Numbered from the stretch's first letter, positions 32,830 to 42,507 are shown. The stretch is DNA of 61,453 bases from an uncultured Caulobacteraceae bacterium (GCA_903923135.1 CAIXWN010000205.1:1-61453); one strand, 5' to 3'. Notes: generated from the letters alone by a model not told the origin. Made by a program: numbers and translations.

Positions 32830-33831
32830 GTGAACGCGCAATCGCCCCTGAAAGACAGGCGTGTGCTGGTGACAGGGGCAGGCGGCTTCATCGGCAGCCA
32901 TCTGGCGGCGAGTCTGGCGGCGGCGGGTGCGCAGGTGACGGCGCTGGTGCGCTACAACGCCCAGTCCAGCTCGGGCAACCTGTCGTTCGTCGATGATGCG
33001 GCGCGTCGGTCAATGACGATCATGCCGGGAAATATTGAGGACAGCGACTGCGTCCGCGCCGCCGCCGAGGGCATGGACGTGGTGTTTCACCTCGCCGCGC
33101 TGATCTCCATTCCCTATTCCTACGTCGCCCCGCGTTCGATCGTGAACGCAAACGTGGGCGGAACCCTGAACGTTCTGGAGGCCGCCCGGCGCGGCTGTGT
33201 TGGCCGAGTGATCCTGACGAGCACCTCGGAGGTCTATGGCACGGCCCTGCGCGAGCCGATCGACGAGGGCCATCCTCTGCAGGCCCAGTCGCCCTACGCG
33301 GCCTCGAAGATCGCCGCCGACGCGCTTGGCGAGAGCTATCGCCGGGCCTTCGATGTCGATGTGGTGACCGTGCGGCCCTTCAACACCTACGGCCCCCGCC
33401 AATCGGCCCGCGCCTTCATACCGACGATCATCGCCCAGGCGCTTTGGCGCGAGACCATCGCTCTCGGCGCACTCGATCCGCGCCGCGACATGGTGTTCGT
33501 CGAGGACACGGTGGCGGCCTTCCTCGCCGCCGCCGTCGCGCCGGAGGCGCGAGGGGCGACCTTCAACGTCGGGACAGGGACGGCTCTGTCGATCGGCGAC
33601 TACGCCGCGAGAATCCAGCGCCTTATCGGGGTCGACAAACCCATCGTCAGCGATCCGCAGCGGCTGCGCCCCGCAGCGAGCGAGGTGCTCAGTCTGTGCT
33701 GCAACGCCGGCAGGGCGGCGTCCGTTCTGGGCTGGAGTCCCCGCACCGATCTCGATGAGGGTCTTGAGCGCACCATCGCCTTCGTCGCCGCGCACCGGGG
33801 GCTCTACGCGCCCGAGACGTTCGTCCTGTGA
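32830..33831 (+). CDS. NAD-dependent sugar-nucleotide 4,6-dehydratase/epimerase (SDR, LegB-like)
   Basis: The chosen start is GTG 32830, with GAGG 6 nt upstream; ATG 32803 in frame would add nine residues. The 333-residue enzyme is an extended short-chain dehydrogenase. NAD is bound by VTGAGGFIGSHL, the catalytic triad is seen in TSTSEVYG and SPYAASKIAAD (YxxxK), and a typical sugar-nucleotide signature is VRPFNTYGPRQSARAFIP. The overall pattern resembles LegB-type UDP-GlcNAc 4,6-dehydratases and GDP-mannose dehydratases of surface-glycan loci. It opens a plus-strand operon: its stop overlaps the nucleotidyltransferase GTG by 4 nt. Confidence 0.88.
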   Translation: MNAQSPLKDRRVLVTGAGGFIGSHLAASLAAAGAQVTALVRYNAQSSSGNLSFVDDAARRSMTIMPGNIEDSDCVRAAAEGMDVVFHLAALISIPYSYVAPRSIVNANVGGTLNVLEAARRGCVGRVILTSTSEVYGTALREPIDEGHPLQAQSPYAASKIAADALGESYRRAFDVDVVTVRPFNTYGPRQSARAFIPTIIAQALWRETIALGALDPRRDMVFVEDTVAAFLAAAVAPEARGATFNVGTGTALSIGDYAARIQRLIGVDKPIVSDPQRLRPAASEVLSLCCNAGRAASVLGWSPRTDLDEGLERTIAFVAAHRGLYAPETFVL

Positions 33832-34550
33832 AGGCCGTCGTCCTGGCCGGCGGCGCGGGCGCCCGGCTGGGTCCCTATACGGCGAATTTCCCCAAGCCCC
33901 TGATGCCGCTGGACAACGCCATGCCGGTGCTTGAACTTCTCTTGCGACAGTTGCGCAGCATGGGGTTCGCTGACGTCACCCTGGCGGTGAACCATTTCCA
34001 CCAGTTGATAGAAGCCTACTTTCAGGATGGCGGGCGGTTTGGCGTTCGCCTTACATACCGGGTGGAAGAGCGGCCGCTGGGCACGGCCGGACCGCTCGCG
34101 GCCCTGCTAGACGACCTCGGACCGACGTTTCTGGTAATGAACGGAGATCTGCTTACCACGCTGGACTTTCGCAACCTGGCGCGTGCCCATCATCGCGCCG
34201 GAGCGGCGGCGACAATCGCCGCCGTGCGCCGCGATCTGCGCAGCGACTTCGGCGTTCTGTCGCTCGACGAAGAGGCGAGCCTGACCGCCTATGAGGAAAA
34301 GCCGATCCAGAGCCAGGTGGTCTCCATGGGCTGCTACGTCCTGGAGCGCGACGCTGTGTCCCGCTTCCTCGAACCGGGCGTGCGGCTCGACATCCCCGAT
34401 CTCATGCGCGCCCTGATCAGCGACGGACAGCGCGTCCACGGTCACCTGTCCGAGGCGTTCTGGCTGGATATCGGCCGTCCTGAGGACTATGCCGCCGCCC
34501 AGGCTGAGTTTGCGCGCGATCCTGGCCGCTTCCTTGTGGAGCCGACGTGA
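33828..34550 (+). CDS. Sugar-phosphate nucleotidyltransferase
   Basis: GTG 33828 overlaps the dehydratase stop. The 240-residue protein has the NTP-binding signature LAGGAGARLGPYTANFPKPL (G-x-G-x-R and PK), a metal-binding Asp in FLVMNGDLLT, and sugar-phosphate residues in EEKPIQS. It is the short form without an added C-terminal domain, as found for mannose-1-phosphate guanylyltransferase-like and HddC/RfbA-like enzymes. It would activate a sugar 1-phosphate for the surrounding glycan cluster. The exact nucleotide and sugar cannot be deduced. Confidence 0.9.
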   Translation: MKAVVLAGGAGARLGPYTANFPKPLMPLDNAMPVLELLLRQLRSMGFADVTLAVNHFHQLIEAYFQDGGRFGVRLTYRVEERPLGTAGPLAALLDDLGPTFLVMNGDLLTTLDFRNLARAHHRAGAAATIAAVRRDLRSDFGVLSLDEEASLTAYEEKPIQSQVVSMGCYVLERDAVSRFLEPGVRLDIPDLMRALISDGQRVHGHLSEAFWLDIGRPEDYAAAQAEFARDPGRFLVEPT

Positions 34551-34581
34551 TCCTCCCACCGGACGACGCCGGGCCGCCGCC

Positions 34582-35460
34582 ATGCCGGATCTGACCGAAA
34601 CCGTCCTGGTCAGCGGAGCGGGCGGCTTCATTGGCCGCCATGTGCTTGCGGCGCTCGCGGCTCGCGGCTCGCCGGTGGCGGTCCTGCCCCGCGAGATGGC
34701 CGCCGCCGAGGACATTGCCGCCACGGTGAGGGACATGCGTCCCCGCGTGATCGTGCACCTCGCCGGCGCCCGGGGCGGCTTGGACCTGGCTGCGCTCTAT
34801 CAGGCGAATGTCGGGCTGGCCCTTTCCATTCTGTCGGCCGCGGGGCGACTGTCGCCGGCGCCGAAGGTGGTCCTGGCGGGCAGCGCCGCTGAATATGGTC
34901 CGGCGGCCGCGTCCGACCTGCCGGTCGGAGAGGACTACCCCTGCCGGCCGATCAGTCCCTATGGCATGACGAAACTGGCGCAGACCCTCAGCGGACTGGC
35001 GGCGGCCGGGATGGGGGTCCCGACGATCACCGCGCGACTGTTCAATGTCATAGGCCCCGGCATGCCGGAACACCTCGCCCTGGGCCGCTTCGCTGCCCGG
35101 ATCGCAAGGCTCGGCCCGGCAGGCGGCGTTCTTCGGACAGGGCCGCTGGAAATCAGTCGTGATTTCATCCTGGTCACCGACGTCGCCAGTGCGCTGGTTG
35201 GCCTGGCTTTCGACGCCGACGCCGACGGCCTGGTCGTCAATGTCTGCTCGGGGCGTCCCGTCTCTCTGGCGCGCTTGACCCGGGGCCTGGTCGACGCCTC
35301 CGGTCTGCCGGTGCGGATCGTTCAGGCGAAATCCTCGACGGGCCCCTTGGAGGCGCCGATCAGTTATGGCCGGCCGGACCGGCTCAAGGCCCTGGGGCTG
35401 GGTCTCCCGGCCCGGGACGAACAGGACCTGGTAAGAGGGCTCGGCCTTGGCGTCCGATGA
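34582..35460 (+). CDS. NAD(P)-dependent sugar epimerase/reductase (SDR)
   Basis: ATG 34582 gives a 292-residue protein; no strong ribosome site is seen. It starts MPDLTETVLVSGAGGFIGRH, a Rossmann glycine motif. Catalytic residues are in LAGSAAEYGPAA and SPYGMTKLAQTL (YxxxK). The pattern GLVVNVCSGRPVSL matches nucleotide-sugar epimerases and reductases such as RmlD or GDP-4-keto-6-deoxymannose reductase types. It would act on the product of the upstream 4,6-dehydratase. It overlaps the downstream gene by 14 nt. Confidence 0.87.
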   Translation: MPDLTETVLVSGAGGFIGRHVLAALAARGSPVAVLPREMAAAEDIAATVRDMRPRVIVHLAGARGGLDLAALYQANVGLALSILSAAGRLSPAPKVVLAGSAAEYGPAAASDLPVGEDYPCRPISPYGMTKLAQTLSGLAAAGMGVPTITARLFNVIGPGMPEHLALGRFAARIARLGPAGGVLRTGPLEISRDFILVTDVASALVGLAFDADADGLVVNVCSGRPVSLARLTRGLVDASGLPVRIVQAKSSTGPLEAPISYGRPDRLKALGLGLPARDEQDLVRGLGLGVR

Positions 35461-36526
35461 ACGACGTCGCGTTGATACGGCGCCCATCGTCGTCTACGGC
35501 TGGGCCCAGGCGTCGGTCAGCCTGTATTTCGACGGTCTTCCGGAAGACCTGCGACGACGCCTTCTCTTTCTGAGCCCGGGGTCGCGACGCCGGGATCTGG
35601 CGGTGCTGGCCACCGCCGCCCTGGTGGTCATCGTTCGGGACTTCGAACGATGCGCCCGCGGCGGTGTTCTGACCGCGCTTGGCGCCTTGGGCGTTCCGTT
35701 CGCCTGGTTCGTCGACGATGACCTGACCGCGCTGGCGCGGGAAGCGCCCGGGATGGCCTACTACACGCACGCGCGCGTCGCCGCCTTCGCCCGCCGGGCG
35801 TGCGCGATCATCGTCACCAGCCCTTCGCTCGGCCGGTCGCTTGGCGGGTTGGGAACGCCTGTGATTCTGTGGCCCTGCGTCTTCGACGCGAGCCTCGCCG
35901 CGCCGCCGTCGCCCGAGGACGGCGTGTTCCGGATCGGCGCCTTCGGCGGCGAGTTCCGGCGCTCTGCCTTCGGCGCGTGCGTTCTGCCGGCAATCGAGGC
36001 GCTGGCGAACGTTCGTCCCGTGGTGGTCTTCGCGACGGAGAGCCTTGCGGCCGCCTCGACCCGCGTGCCGGTCATTTCGGCCCCGTTCGACCTTGATTTC
36101 TACCGGTTTGTCGGCACCTGGCGTGGGTTCGGGCTGAACGTGGTGGTGCATCCTCATGGCGAGACCTCCAACATCGGCGCCAAGAGTCCGGCCAGTCTGC
36201 TTGTGACCCGCTATCTCGGCGCGGCGGCCGTCGTCGGCGATGAGCCCGCCTTCGCTGACGTGCCTGTTGACAGCGGCGTCCTCAAGATGGGGCGCGATCC
36301 GCAGTCGTGGCTGAACGCCCTGCATAGCCTGGCCGCGCCGGGGAAGTCAGGCCAGGCCTTCGACCGCCTGGACCAATGGGCCAGGCGTGTTTTTGATCCC
36401 CAGAACGCCCGCTCGCCGTTTGCGACTCTGGCGGCTCGCGGCGCCAGCCGCTACGACGGGGCGAGCGTGTCGGCGACGTTGCGGTGGGTGGCGCGGCGGC
36501 GCGCGGCCAGGGATGAGGACGGCTAG
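35447..36526 (+). CDS. Glycosyltransferase-like protein of surface-glycan locus
   Basis: TTG 35447 has AGAGGG 8 nt upstream and overlaps the preceding gene by 14 nt; the product has 359 residues. The N-terminal half looks like a Rossmann domain without a strong glycine motif (VVYGWAQASVSLYFDGLPED, PFAWFVDDDLTAL, IIVTSPSLGRSL). The second half has FRIGAFGGEFRR and NVVVHPHGETSNIGAKSPAS, then ASLLVTRYLGAAAVVGDEPAF, like the donor-binding half of a GT-B fold. I do not assign a family number. The context of sugar-nucleotide genes supports glycosyl transfer. Confidence is moderate for function, high for it being a real gene. Confidence 0.65.
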   Translation: MASDERRRVDTAPIVVYGWAQASVSLYFDGLPEDLRRRLLFLSPGSRRRDLAVLATAALVVIVRDFERCARGGVLTALGALGVPFAWFVDDDLTALAREAPGMAYYTHARVAAFARRACAIIVTSPSLGRSLGGLGTPVILWPCVFDASLAAPPSPEDGVFRIGAFGGEFRRSAFGACVLPAIEALANVRPVVVFATESLAAASTRVPVISAPFDLDFYRFVGTWRGFGLNVVVHPHGETSNIGAKSPASLLVTRYLGAAAVVGDEPAFADVPVDSGVLKMGRDPQSWLNALHSLAAPGKSGQAFDRLDQWARRVFDPQNARSPFATLAARGASRYDGASVSATLRWVARRRAARDEDG

Positions 36527-36529
36527 AGC

Positions 36530-37414
36530 GTGCCAACGGGAGCCCAGGACCTGGAGCGGATGGCTGGCCGCTGGACGCCCTTCGGCCCGCCCGTCGTCGT
36601 CTTCAACAAGTCCCATTCCGGCAGCCGTCTGCTGACGCGCCTGCTGATCGACGCCGGGGTGTTCATGGGCGCCGATCGCAACGATTCAGAGGACTCCGCC
36701 GACCTGTTGCGTCTCGTAATGCCCCTGGTGAACCGTTGGTATCCGCACTACGCCGACCTGATGCGCCAGGGGGATGTCGATCTGGCCGGGTTGGTCGAGG
36801 ACGTCTTCGCCCGCCACCTCGACGGTCATGACCCCGGCGGGCGCTGGGGCTGGAAGCTGTGCGAGAGCCTCTATATCCTGCCGGTGCTGCACCGTCTGTT
36901 CCCGCAGGGCTGGTTCGTTCACCTCATCCGTGACGGTCGGGACGTCGCCTTCAGCGACCACGTGGCGCCTTTCGAGCCCTTCTGGCGCAAGGTCTATTTC
37001 GACACAGCCGGGATCGCCGCCTGGCGGGGGCTGCCGCTGACCCACGACAGCTATCGCCGTCAGCCGCACCTTTTCAACGCCCGCCACTGGGTGAACAGCG
37101 TCACTGTGGCGCGCCACTACGGCGCCATGATCGGCGCTCGTTACATCGAGGTGCGCTATGAAGACCTCGTGTGTCGGCCGGAAGCGACGGCGCGGGCGCT
37201 GCTGGCTCATCTCGGGCTGGATCCCGCCGATTCGGTGATCGAGGCGTACCGCGCGTCCGCCGCGGACCTGTCGGTGGGCAAACATCGCCGCCAGCCGGCC
37301 CGCCACCAGCATCAGGCCCTGAAGGTGCTCCGGCCCACGCTCGCAGCCTTCGGCTATGACGATCCGCCCGAACGACCTCGCCGGTCATGGCGACGCCGAA
37401 TCTGGCCGGTGTAG
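36530..37414 (+). CDS. Sulfotransferase-family protein
   Basis: GTG 36530 lies 3 bp after the preceding stop; 294 residues. The 5'-phosphosulfate-binding loop is VFNKSHSGSRLLTRLL, followed by the acceptor-region helix. The 3'-phosphate motif is VHLIRDGRDVAFSDHV (Arg and Ser). A late segment (RYIEVRYEDLVCRPEATARA) is the typical family C-terminal motif. The protein probably transfers sulfate from PAPS to a glycan in the cytoplasm or at the membrane. Acceptor unknown. It sits in the operon between the GT-like protein and a methyltransferase. Confidence 0.85.
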   Translation: MPTGAQDLERMAGRWTPFGPPVVVFNKSHSGSRLLTRLLIDAGVFMGADRNDSEDSADLLRLVMPLVNRWYPHYADLMRQGDVDLAGLVEDVFARHLDGHDPGGRWGWKLCESLYILPVLHRLFPQGWFVHLIRDGRDVAFSDHVAPFEPFWRKVYFDTAGIAAWRGLPLTHDSYRRQPHLFNARHWVNSVTVARHYGAMIGARYIEVRYEDLVCRPEATARALLAHLGLDPADSVIEAYRASAADLSVGKHRRQPARHQHQALKVLRPTLAAFGYDDPPERPRRSWRRRIWPV

Positions 37415-37420
37415 AGACTC

Positions 37421-38035
37421 ATGCACCCGCAGGTGCTCGATACGTTCCGGGATCTCTGCCGGCCGCTGGCGATCTCGGGCCGTGTGCTGGAAATCGGCGT
37501 GTCGACCAGCCATCCGGCCCTGCTCGACATGCCGGAGTTGAAGGACGCACTGTCCCGGACTGGCGTGGGTCTCGAGGCGGGCTTCGAGGGCGCGACCTTC
37601 ACCGCGCTGCAGGCCGACGCGCATGATCTGAGCGGGTTTGACAGCGGCGCCTTCCAACTGGTCGTCAGCAACGCCATGCTGGAACACGATCCCCGGTTCT
37701 GGCTGACGCTGGCTGAAGCCCGCCGGCTGACCGCTCCGGGTGGATGGATGGTGTTTGGCGCGCCCAGCTACGGCCCCATGGGCTCGGTTCCGGGCCGCCG
37801 GCTAGTGGGGCGTCTGGCGAGGTGGCCCCTGATCGGAAAGCGCTGGCGGCTCCGCCGCGACGCCCTGGCCGCCTCAAGCCTAACCCTGGGCGTGCACAGA
37901 TACCCGGAGGACTACTATCGCTTCAGCGCCGCGGCGATGGGCGAGGTCATTCTCGGCGGACTTGTCGAGCTCGAGGTCCGGACAATCCTCTCGCCGCCAC
38001 GGGTGATCGGACGCGGCCGCAAGCCGTTGTCATAG
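37421..38035 (+). CDS. SAM-dependent methyltransferase
   Basis: ATG 37421 follows the sulfotransferase stop by 6 bp. The 204-residue product has a class I methyltransferase fold: motif I GRVLEIGVSTSHPALL, acidic loop LQADAHDLSGFDSGAFQLVV, then SNAMLEHDPRFWLTLAEARR (motif IV with MLEH) and PGGWMVFGAPSYG. This is the Methyltransf_11 pattern common in glycan and lipid modification. The glycine motif is slightly degenerate (EIGVST). The target is unknown. The stop overlaps the convergent glycosyltransferase family 9 gene by 6 nt. Confidence 0.85.
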   Translation: MHPQVLDTFRDLCRPLAISGRVLEIGVSTSHPALLDMPELKDALSRTGVGLEAGFEGATFTALQADAHDLSGFDSGAFQLVVSNAMLEHDPRFWLTLAEARRLTAPGGWMVFGAPSYGPMGSVPGRRLVGRLARWPLIGKRWRLRRDALAASSLTLGVHRYPEDYYRFSAAAMGEVILGGLVELEVRTILSPPRVIGRGRKPLS

Positions 38036-39238
38036 GCCGGCTGACCCGACGGCCGGGCCGGCCAGGAGGTCATGGCAGGCGGCCGCCACATCGTCCTCGG
38101 ATACGGCCCGCAGACAGGCCATGGCATGCGGGCATTGGTCTGACGACGACAGATAGCACGGGGAACAGGTCGCGCCTCCGCGAACGGTGCGCACTCGTCG
38201 TCCGAGGGGGCGCCAGGCCTCAAGACGGACTGAGCCCGAGAAGATACAGACGGTGGCCACGCCCAGACCGGCCGAAAGATGGGTGAGCCCAGAGTCCATG
38301 CCGATGAACAGGGCGGCTGCGCCGATGATGTCCGGCGTCTCATCCAGCGCCGTGAGGCCGGTCAGATCGAGCACAAGCCCCTCGGGGAGCGCCGCGGTGA
38401 GTGTCGCCGCCAGATCTTTGTCGTCGGCACCACCCAGCACTACGATGCGCAGTCCGAATGCCGTGGCCACACGATCGGCGACCCGGGCCAGGCGCTCCAC
38501 AGGCCAGATCTTGATCTGCTTGCCGGCCCCGGGCGCGATGATCAGATAGGGTTCGTCTGTCGTCGGCGTGCCGCCTCCCGCCAGCAGTCGTCGGGCCGGC
38601 CTGTCCGGAGGTCGCAGGGTGTTCAGCACTGCGGTGACCAGAGCCAGGCCGCGGGTCTGGCTGTGGATGGGCAAGCCCCGCCGCGGATCGGCCTCGTAGT
38701 CGAGCAGTGTCGGCATCGCCAGGTCGAGGCCGGTGGTCGGCGACCAGGGTTCAGGGAAGCCAGCCCGAAAGCGGGCGCGCAAAAGGGACAGCAAAGGTCT
38801 TGTGTCGGGCAGGAAACGCAGGTCGATGGCCAGATCCAAGTCGCCCAGGTCCGTCGAAAGCGCGGTGAACTCAACCAGCGCGGCAGCAGTCATGGCCTGG
38901 CCCCAGGTCGCCTGCCGACGCTCGCCCAGCACGTCCGACACGACGACCCGGTTCACCAGTCCGCAGGCTTCGGCGACCGCGCGATTCCATGACCCGCAGA
39001 TCAGGGTGATGTGGGCGTCGGGCAAGTCCTTTCGCAGTCGCTCCAGGGCCGGAAGGGCGAGGATGAAGTCGCCGAAATGGTCGAGTTTGAGCACCGCCAC
39101 CCGGGCCTGCTCCGGGAGGGCTGGCGCTACCGCTCCGCCAAGCGTTTCGCTGAAGGCGGCGGGGTTGAGCCGCGCCAGCCGCTGCAGCCGCATGCGCAAA
39201 CGTATGCCAGCGCTGATCCGGCGCAGGATCGTCAACAT
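38030..39238 (-). CDS. Glycosyltransferase family 9 (heptosyltransferase-like)
   Basis: Preferred start ATG 39238 gives 402 residues. The N-terminal domain has VAVLKLDHFGDFILALPALERLRKDL-type sequence, the family 9 signature with the catalytic Asp region. The C-terminal nucleotide-binding half shows PYLIIAPGAGKQIKIWPVER, LRIVVLGGADDKDLAATL and FIGMDSGLTHLSAGLGVATV, followed by a GP-like FSGS. A C-terminal cysteine cluster (TCSPCYLSSSDQCPHAMAC) is uncommon and may bind metal. Family members usually transfer heptose in lipopolysaccharide core synthesis. It is convergent with the methyltransferase gene. Confidence 0.9.
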   Translation of the reverse strand: MLTILRRISAGIRLRMRLQRLARLNPAAFSETLGGAVAPALPEQARVAVLKLDHFGDFILALPALERLRKDLPDAHITLICGSWNRAVAEACGLVNRVVVSDVLGERRQATWGQAMTAAALVEFTALSTDLGDLDLAIDLRFLPDTRPLLSLLRARFRAGFPEPWSPTTGLDLAMPTLLDYEADPRRGLPIHSQTRGLALVTAVLNTLRPPDRPARRLLAGGGTPTTDEPYLIIAPGAGKQIKIWPVERLARVADRVATAFGLRIVVLGGADDKDLAATLTAALPEGLVLDLTGLTALDETPDIIGAAALFIGMDSGLTHLSAGLGVATVCIFSGSVRLEAWRPLGRRVRTVRGGATCSPCYLSSSDQCPHAMACLRAVSEDDVAAACHDLLAGPAVGSAGL

Positions 39239-39381
39239 CTCGCGACCCACAACATCGCAATGATGGCGCCTGGGCCGCCCGGCCAAGATCGCAGGCGAAA
39301 TCCACAAGGTCCGATGCTAGGACCGTCGGTGATGTGCTTACGTTCCGGCTCCCTCACAATCACGCCCTCCCATCGTCCTTC

Positions 39382-41124
39382 ATGATCCTCAGACGCTTCC
39401 GAGCCAAAGCGCGACCCGACGAAGCCCGCGTGATTGACCGGGCGGACCTGCGCTTCTTTGCGCGATATCTTCGCGGCAGGGCAGGCCTGACCGCGGTTTG
39501 TCTCGTCGCGGCGATCGGCCAGTCGTTCCTGCCCCTGCCGATGATTCCGCTCGTACGCCTGGCGTTCGACCGGGCGATTCCGCGCGGGGATACGGGCCAG
39601 CTGCTGGTCATCGGCCTTGGGGTCGCCGCTATCCGCGTTCTTGGCGCCGGGGTGGCGATTTTCACGCGGGCGCAGGTCGTGGCGCTGAAAACGGGGGTCA
39701 TCCTGGACCTGAGGCGAGATCTTCTCGGAAGGCTGTACGACCGGCCGCACGTCTCGCACGTACGGGCCGAGAACCAGCCATTGTTCACCCACATCGTCGT
39801 CGACGCCGATAGGGTGGATATCATGCTGGATCAGACCATCGGAACGGCCTTGCCCTCCGCCCTGACCTGCGTCGCACTGGGCGCGGCGATGATCTATCTC
39901 AACGTCACGCTCACCGCGCTGGGTGTGGTGTTGTTGCCCCTGGTCTGGGCGGTGGTCTGGCTCACCTCCCGTCGCATCCGGGCGAACTACCGCCGGTACC
40001 ATGATGCGCACGACGCCTTCATTCGCGGCGTTCGTTTCGTACTGGACAACTTCGCCCTCACCCGGGCGCGCGGCGCGGAACCCACCGAATTGGCGCGCCA
40101 GTCCGATACGCTCGAGACCCTCCGCAAGGCGGCCGTCCACGGCGGTATCGACAATGTGCGCAACGTCCAGGTGCAATCCCTTGTCCTCGCCGCGGTCGGC
40201 GTGCTGATCCTTGTGGTCGGCGGCGAGGCCGTCGCGCGGCACGCCATGACCATGGGGGGCCTGCTGGCGTTCTTTGTCGCCGCCGGCCTCGCCGGCAATC
40301 AGCTTGATCGGGTCATCGGGGCCCTTCCTCCGCTTATCGAAGGGACTGCAGCCCTGTCGCGACTGCACGCCCACATGAACGCTGCGCCGCCGCCGCCCTA
40401 CAATGGCCGGGGAACGCTTGACTGGACCGGCGCGGTGGCGCTCGAGCATGTCGGGTTTTCCTACGGGTCGGGTCGGGTCCTCAAGGACGTGTCCTTCTGC
40501 CTTGAACCGGGTGCCTCAGTCGGCATCGTCGGCGCCAACGGTGCCGGCAAGACGACGATACTGAGTCTGATCCTGGGTCTCTACCGTCCGCAGGCGGGCC
40601 GGTTGACGGCGGATGGCGTGGCCTATGACGACCTGGATATGCCCGCTTTGCGCCGCCGGATCGGTCTTGTCGAGCAACACCCGGTGTTCTTCAACGGCTC
40701 GGTCTTCGACAATATTGCCTATGGCGCGCCCGGGGCGACCCGGTCGCTGGTCGAGGCGATCGCCGACCAGTTAGGGGCAGGTGGCGTGCTGGGGTCGCTG
40801 CCGGGCGGTCTGGATGCCCCTCTGGGCGAGACCGGCCTGATGCTCTCCGGCGGCCAGCGCCAGATAATCGCCATCCTGCGGGCGCTGGTGACTGCCCCCC
40901 GGCTGCTGGTGCTCGACGAGCCGACCAATCACCTGGACCGGCGCACGGTGGCCAGGCTCGTGTCCTCGCTGAGGTCGATGTCCGATCGGCCAGCAATGCT
41001 GATGATCAGTCACGATCCGGCGGCGGTCGCGGGCCTCGACACCCTCTACCGGCTGGAGTTGGGCGCCCTGGCCCCGGCGGAGACAGTCGCCGTGGTGGTC
41101 ACCTCGGGCCTGGCCGAAGCCTGA
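39382..41124 (+). CDS. ABC transporter, fused permease and ATP-binding exporter
   Basis: ATG 39382 gives 580 residues; upstream in-frame GTG 39334 is less likely. The first 310 residues contain about six transmembrane helices (LTAVCLVAAIGQSFLPLPM, LTALGVVLLPLVWAVVWL, LVLAAVGVLILVVGG). The nucleotide-binding domain has Walker A GANGAGKTT, signature LSGGQRQ, Walker B LLVLDEPTNHLD and switch His in ISHDPA. It is a half-transporter that would work as a dimer, in the MsbA/exporter class. Within a glycan locus, export of a lipid-linked intermediate is the likely role. Its end overlaps the convergent GT4 gene by 26 nt. Confidence 0.93.
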   Translation: MILRRFRAKARPDEARVIDRADLRFFARYLRGRAGLTAVCLVAAIGQSFLPLPMIPLVRLAFDRAIPRGDTGQLLVIGLGVAAIRVLGAGVAIFTRAQVVALKTGVILDLRRDLLGRLYDRPHVSHVRAENQPLFTHIVVDADRVDIMLDQTIGTALPSALTCVALGAAMIYLNVTLTALGVVLLPLVWAVVWLTSRRIRANYRRYHDAHDAFIRGVRFVLDNFALTRARGAEPTELARQSDTLETLRKAAVHGGIDNVRNVQVQSLVLAAVGVLILVVGGEAVARHAMTMGGLLAFFVAAGLAGNQLDRVIGALPPLIEGTAALSRLHAHMNAAPPPPYNGRGTLDWTGAVALEHVGFSYGSGRVLKDVSFCLEPGASVGIVGANGAGKTTILSLILGLYRPQAGRLTADGVAYDDLDMPALRRRIGLVEQHPVFFNGSVFDNIAYGAPGATRSLVEAIADQLGAGGVLGSLPGGLDAPLGETGLMLSGGQRQIIAILRALVTAPRLLVLDEPTNHLDRRTVARLVSSLRSMSDRPAMLMISHDPAAVAGLDTLYRLELGALAPAETVAVVVTSGLAEA

Positions 41125-42343
41125 GACGCCGACGGTAGAACGCCTCGATGAGGCCGTGCTTCTGTTCCAGACAATGACACAGCGCCAGGGACCGGGCGGC
41201 TCGGCCCAGCCGCTCCCGGGTGGCCGGATCGGCCATCCGGGCCATGACCGTGGCAAGCGCTGCCGTGTCGTCACCCGACCTGACGACATAGCCCTCCCGA
41301 TCCTCAGTGATCAGCTCGGCTGCGCCGTTGGCGACGGTGGTGATCGTCGGCAGGCCACTGGCCAAGCCTTCCAGGGTGGTCAGGCTGCAGGCGTCGTGGA
41401 GGGTTGGTTGCAGTGCGACGTCGGCTGCGGCCAGGGCGTCCTCGATAGCCTCGATCCGGCCGAGAAAGCGGACGCGATCGGCGACGCCGAGGAAGCGCGC
41501 CAGACGCTTGTAGGGTGTCGGGTCTCCGGATCCGACCACCGCCAGACGGGCATGGGGCAGGTCGCCGGCGAGGCGGGCCAGGGCCCGCACGGCGCCGGTC
41601 ACCCCCTTGAGGTGAAAGTTGTTGGCGACCAGCAGGAAAACCAGGGTTCCGTCCAGCCGCCATGCGGCGCGGGCGGCCGCCCGGCGGGTCGCCAGATCCG
41701 AGGGGGCGAACCGTCCAGTCTCAACACCGTTGTGAATGACCGTGATCCGTCGCGCGTCGAGTCCGTGCCGCGCCGCGATCTGGTCGCGAACCATGGCCGA
41801 GACGGCGATCAGCCGGTCTGGGTCGGCGAACTGCGCCGCCTCCAGCCGCCGCATCTGCTCCAGCCACAGTCTTCGCCTGGGATTCAGCCAATCCCGCACT
41901 CTCGCGGTCGGTGTCAGCGCGGCATCGGAGCGTTCCAGATTGATCAGCCGCGAACCGGTCTGTGGCTGAAGAACATCGGCCTGGAAGCCTGTTCCGGTAT
42001 CGTGAACCAGATCGACGTCCAGGTCCTCAAGGCGGGCGGCGACAAGTCGCGCCCGGGTCCAGGGATCGGCGCTGTCCTCGAAAAAAGCGACGCGCGCCGA
42101 TGTGTGGCCTGCGCCGGTCCGTGCGGCCACGAGGGTGACCTGATGGCCGCGGGTGACGAGCCAATCGGCCAGACCGCGGGTCCAGCTTTCCAGACCGCCG
42201 AGCGTGGGATCGCTATTTTGCAGCACCAGCGCGATTCGGAGGGGCCCGGATTCCGTCGGGGGGCGGATCGGGTCAGGTTTCACGGCGCGCCTGCGACGCC
42301 GCGGGGCATCAGGATCGAACTGTCCATCCCATCCCGATAGCAA
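41099..42343 (-). CDS. Glycosyltransferase family 4
   Basis: The 414-residue protein has GT-B architecture. The N-terminal domain begins with LRIALVLQNSDPTLGGLESW (glycine loop) and contains DLVHDTGTGFQADVL. The C-terminal domain shows VIHNGVETGRFAP, FLLVANNFHLKGVTGAVRAL, VVGSGDPTPYKRLARFLGV, and the donor-site motif PTLHDACSLTTLEGLASGLP (E-x7-E type). The start is TTG 42343 or, more conservatively, GTG 42283; both leave the glycine loop intact. The acceptor is unknown, probably the local surface glycan. Confidence 0.92.
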   Translation of the reverse strand: MLSGWDGQFDPDAPRRRRRAVKPDPIRPPTESGPLRIALVLQNSDPTLGGLESWTRGLADWLVTRGHQVTLVAARTGAGHTSARVAFFEDSADPWTRARLVAARLEDLDVDLVHDTGTGFQADVLQPQTGSRLINLERSDAALTPTARVRDWLNPRRRLWLEQMRRLEAAQFADPDRLIAVSAMVRDQIAARHGLDARRITVIHNGVETGRFAPSDLATRRAAARAAWRLDGTLVFLLVANNFHLKGVTGAVRALARLAGDLPHARLAVVGSGDPTPYKRLARFLGVADRVRFLGRIEAIEDALAAADVALQPTLHDACSLTTLEGLASGLPTITTVANGAAELITEDREGYVVRSGDDTAALATVMARMADPATRERLGRAARSLALCHCLEQKHGLIEAFYRRRLRLRPGPR

Positions 42344-42507
42344 GGCCGCGCCGATCCGTCAGCGACGTTGCGCGCGGGGGGTGGCGTTCCGAACGACATC
42401 TGTCGAGGTGACAGGGTCCTTGTTCGCTTATAGTCAGGGGGTCGGAGCCGATTGCGCGGCGACTTTCGGCTGAACGGTCAGGCGAAGGCTCCACGAGGGA
42501 ACACCCT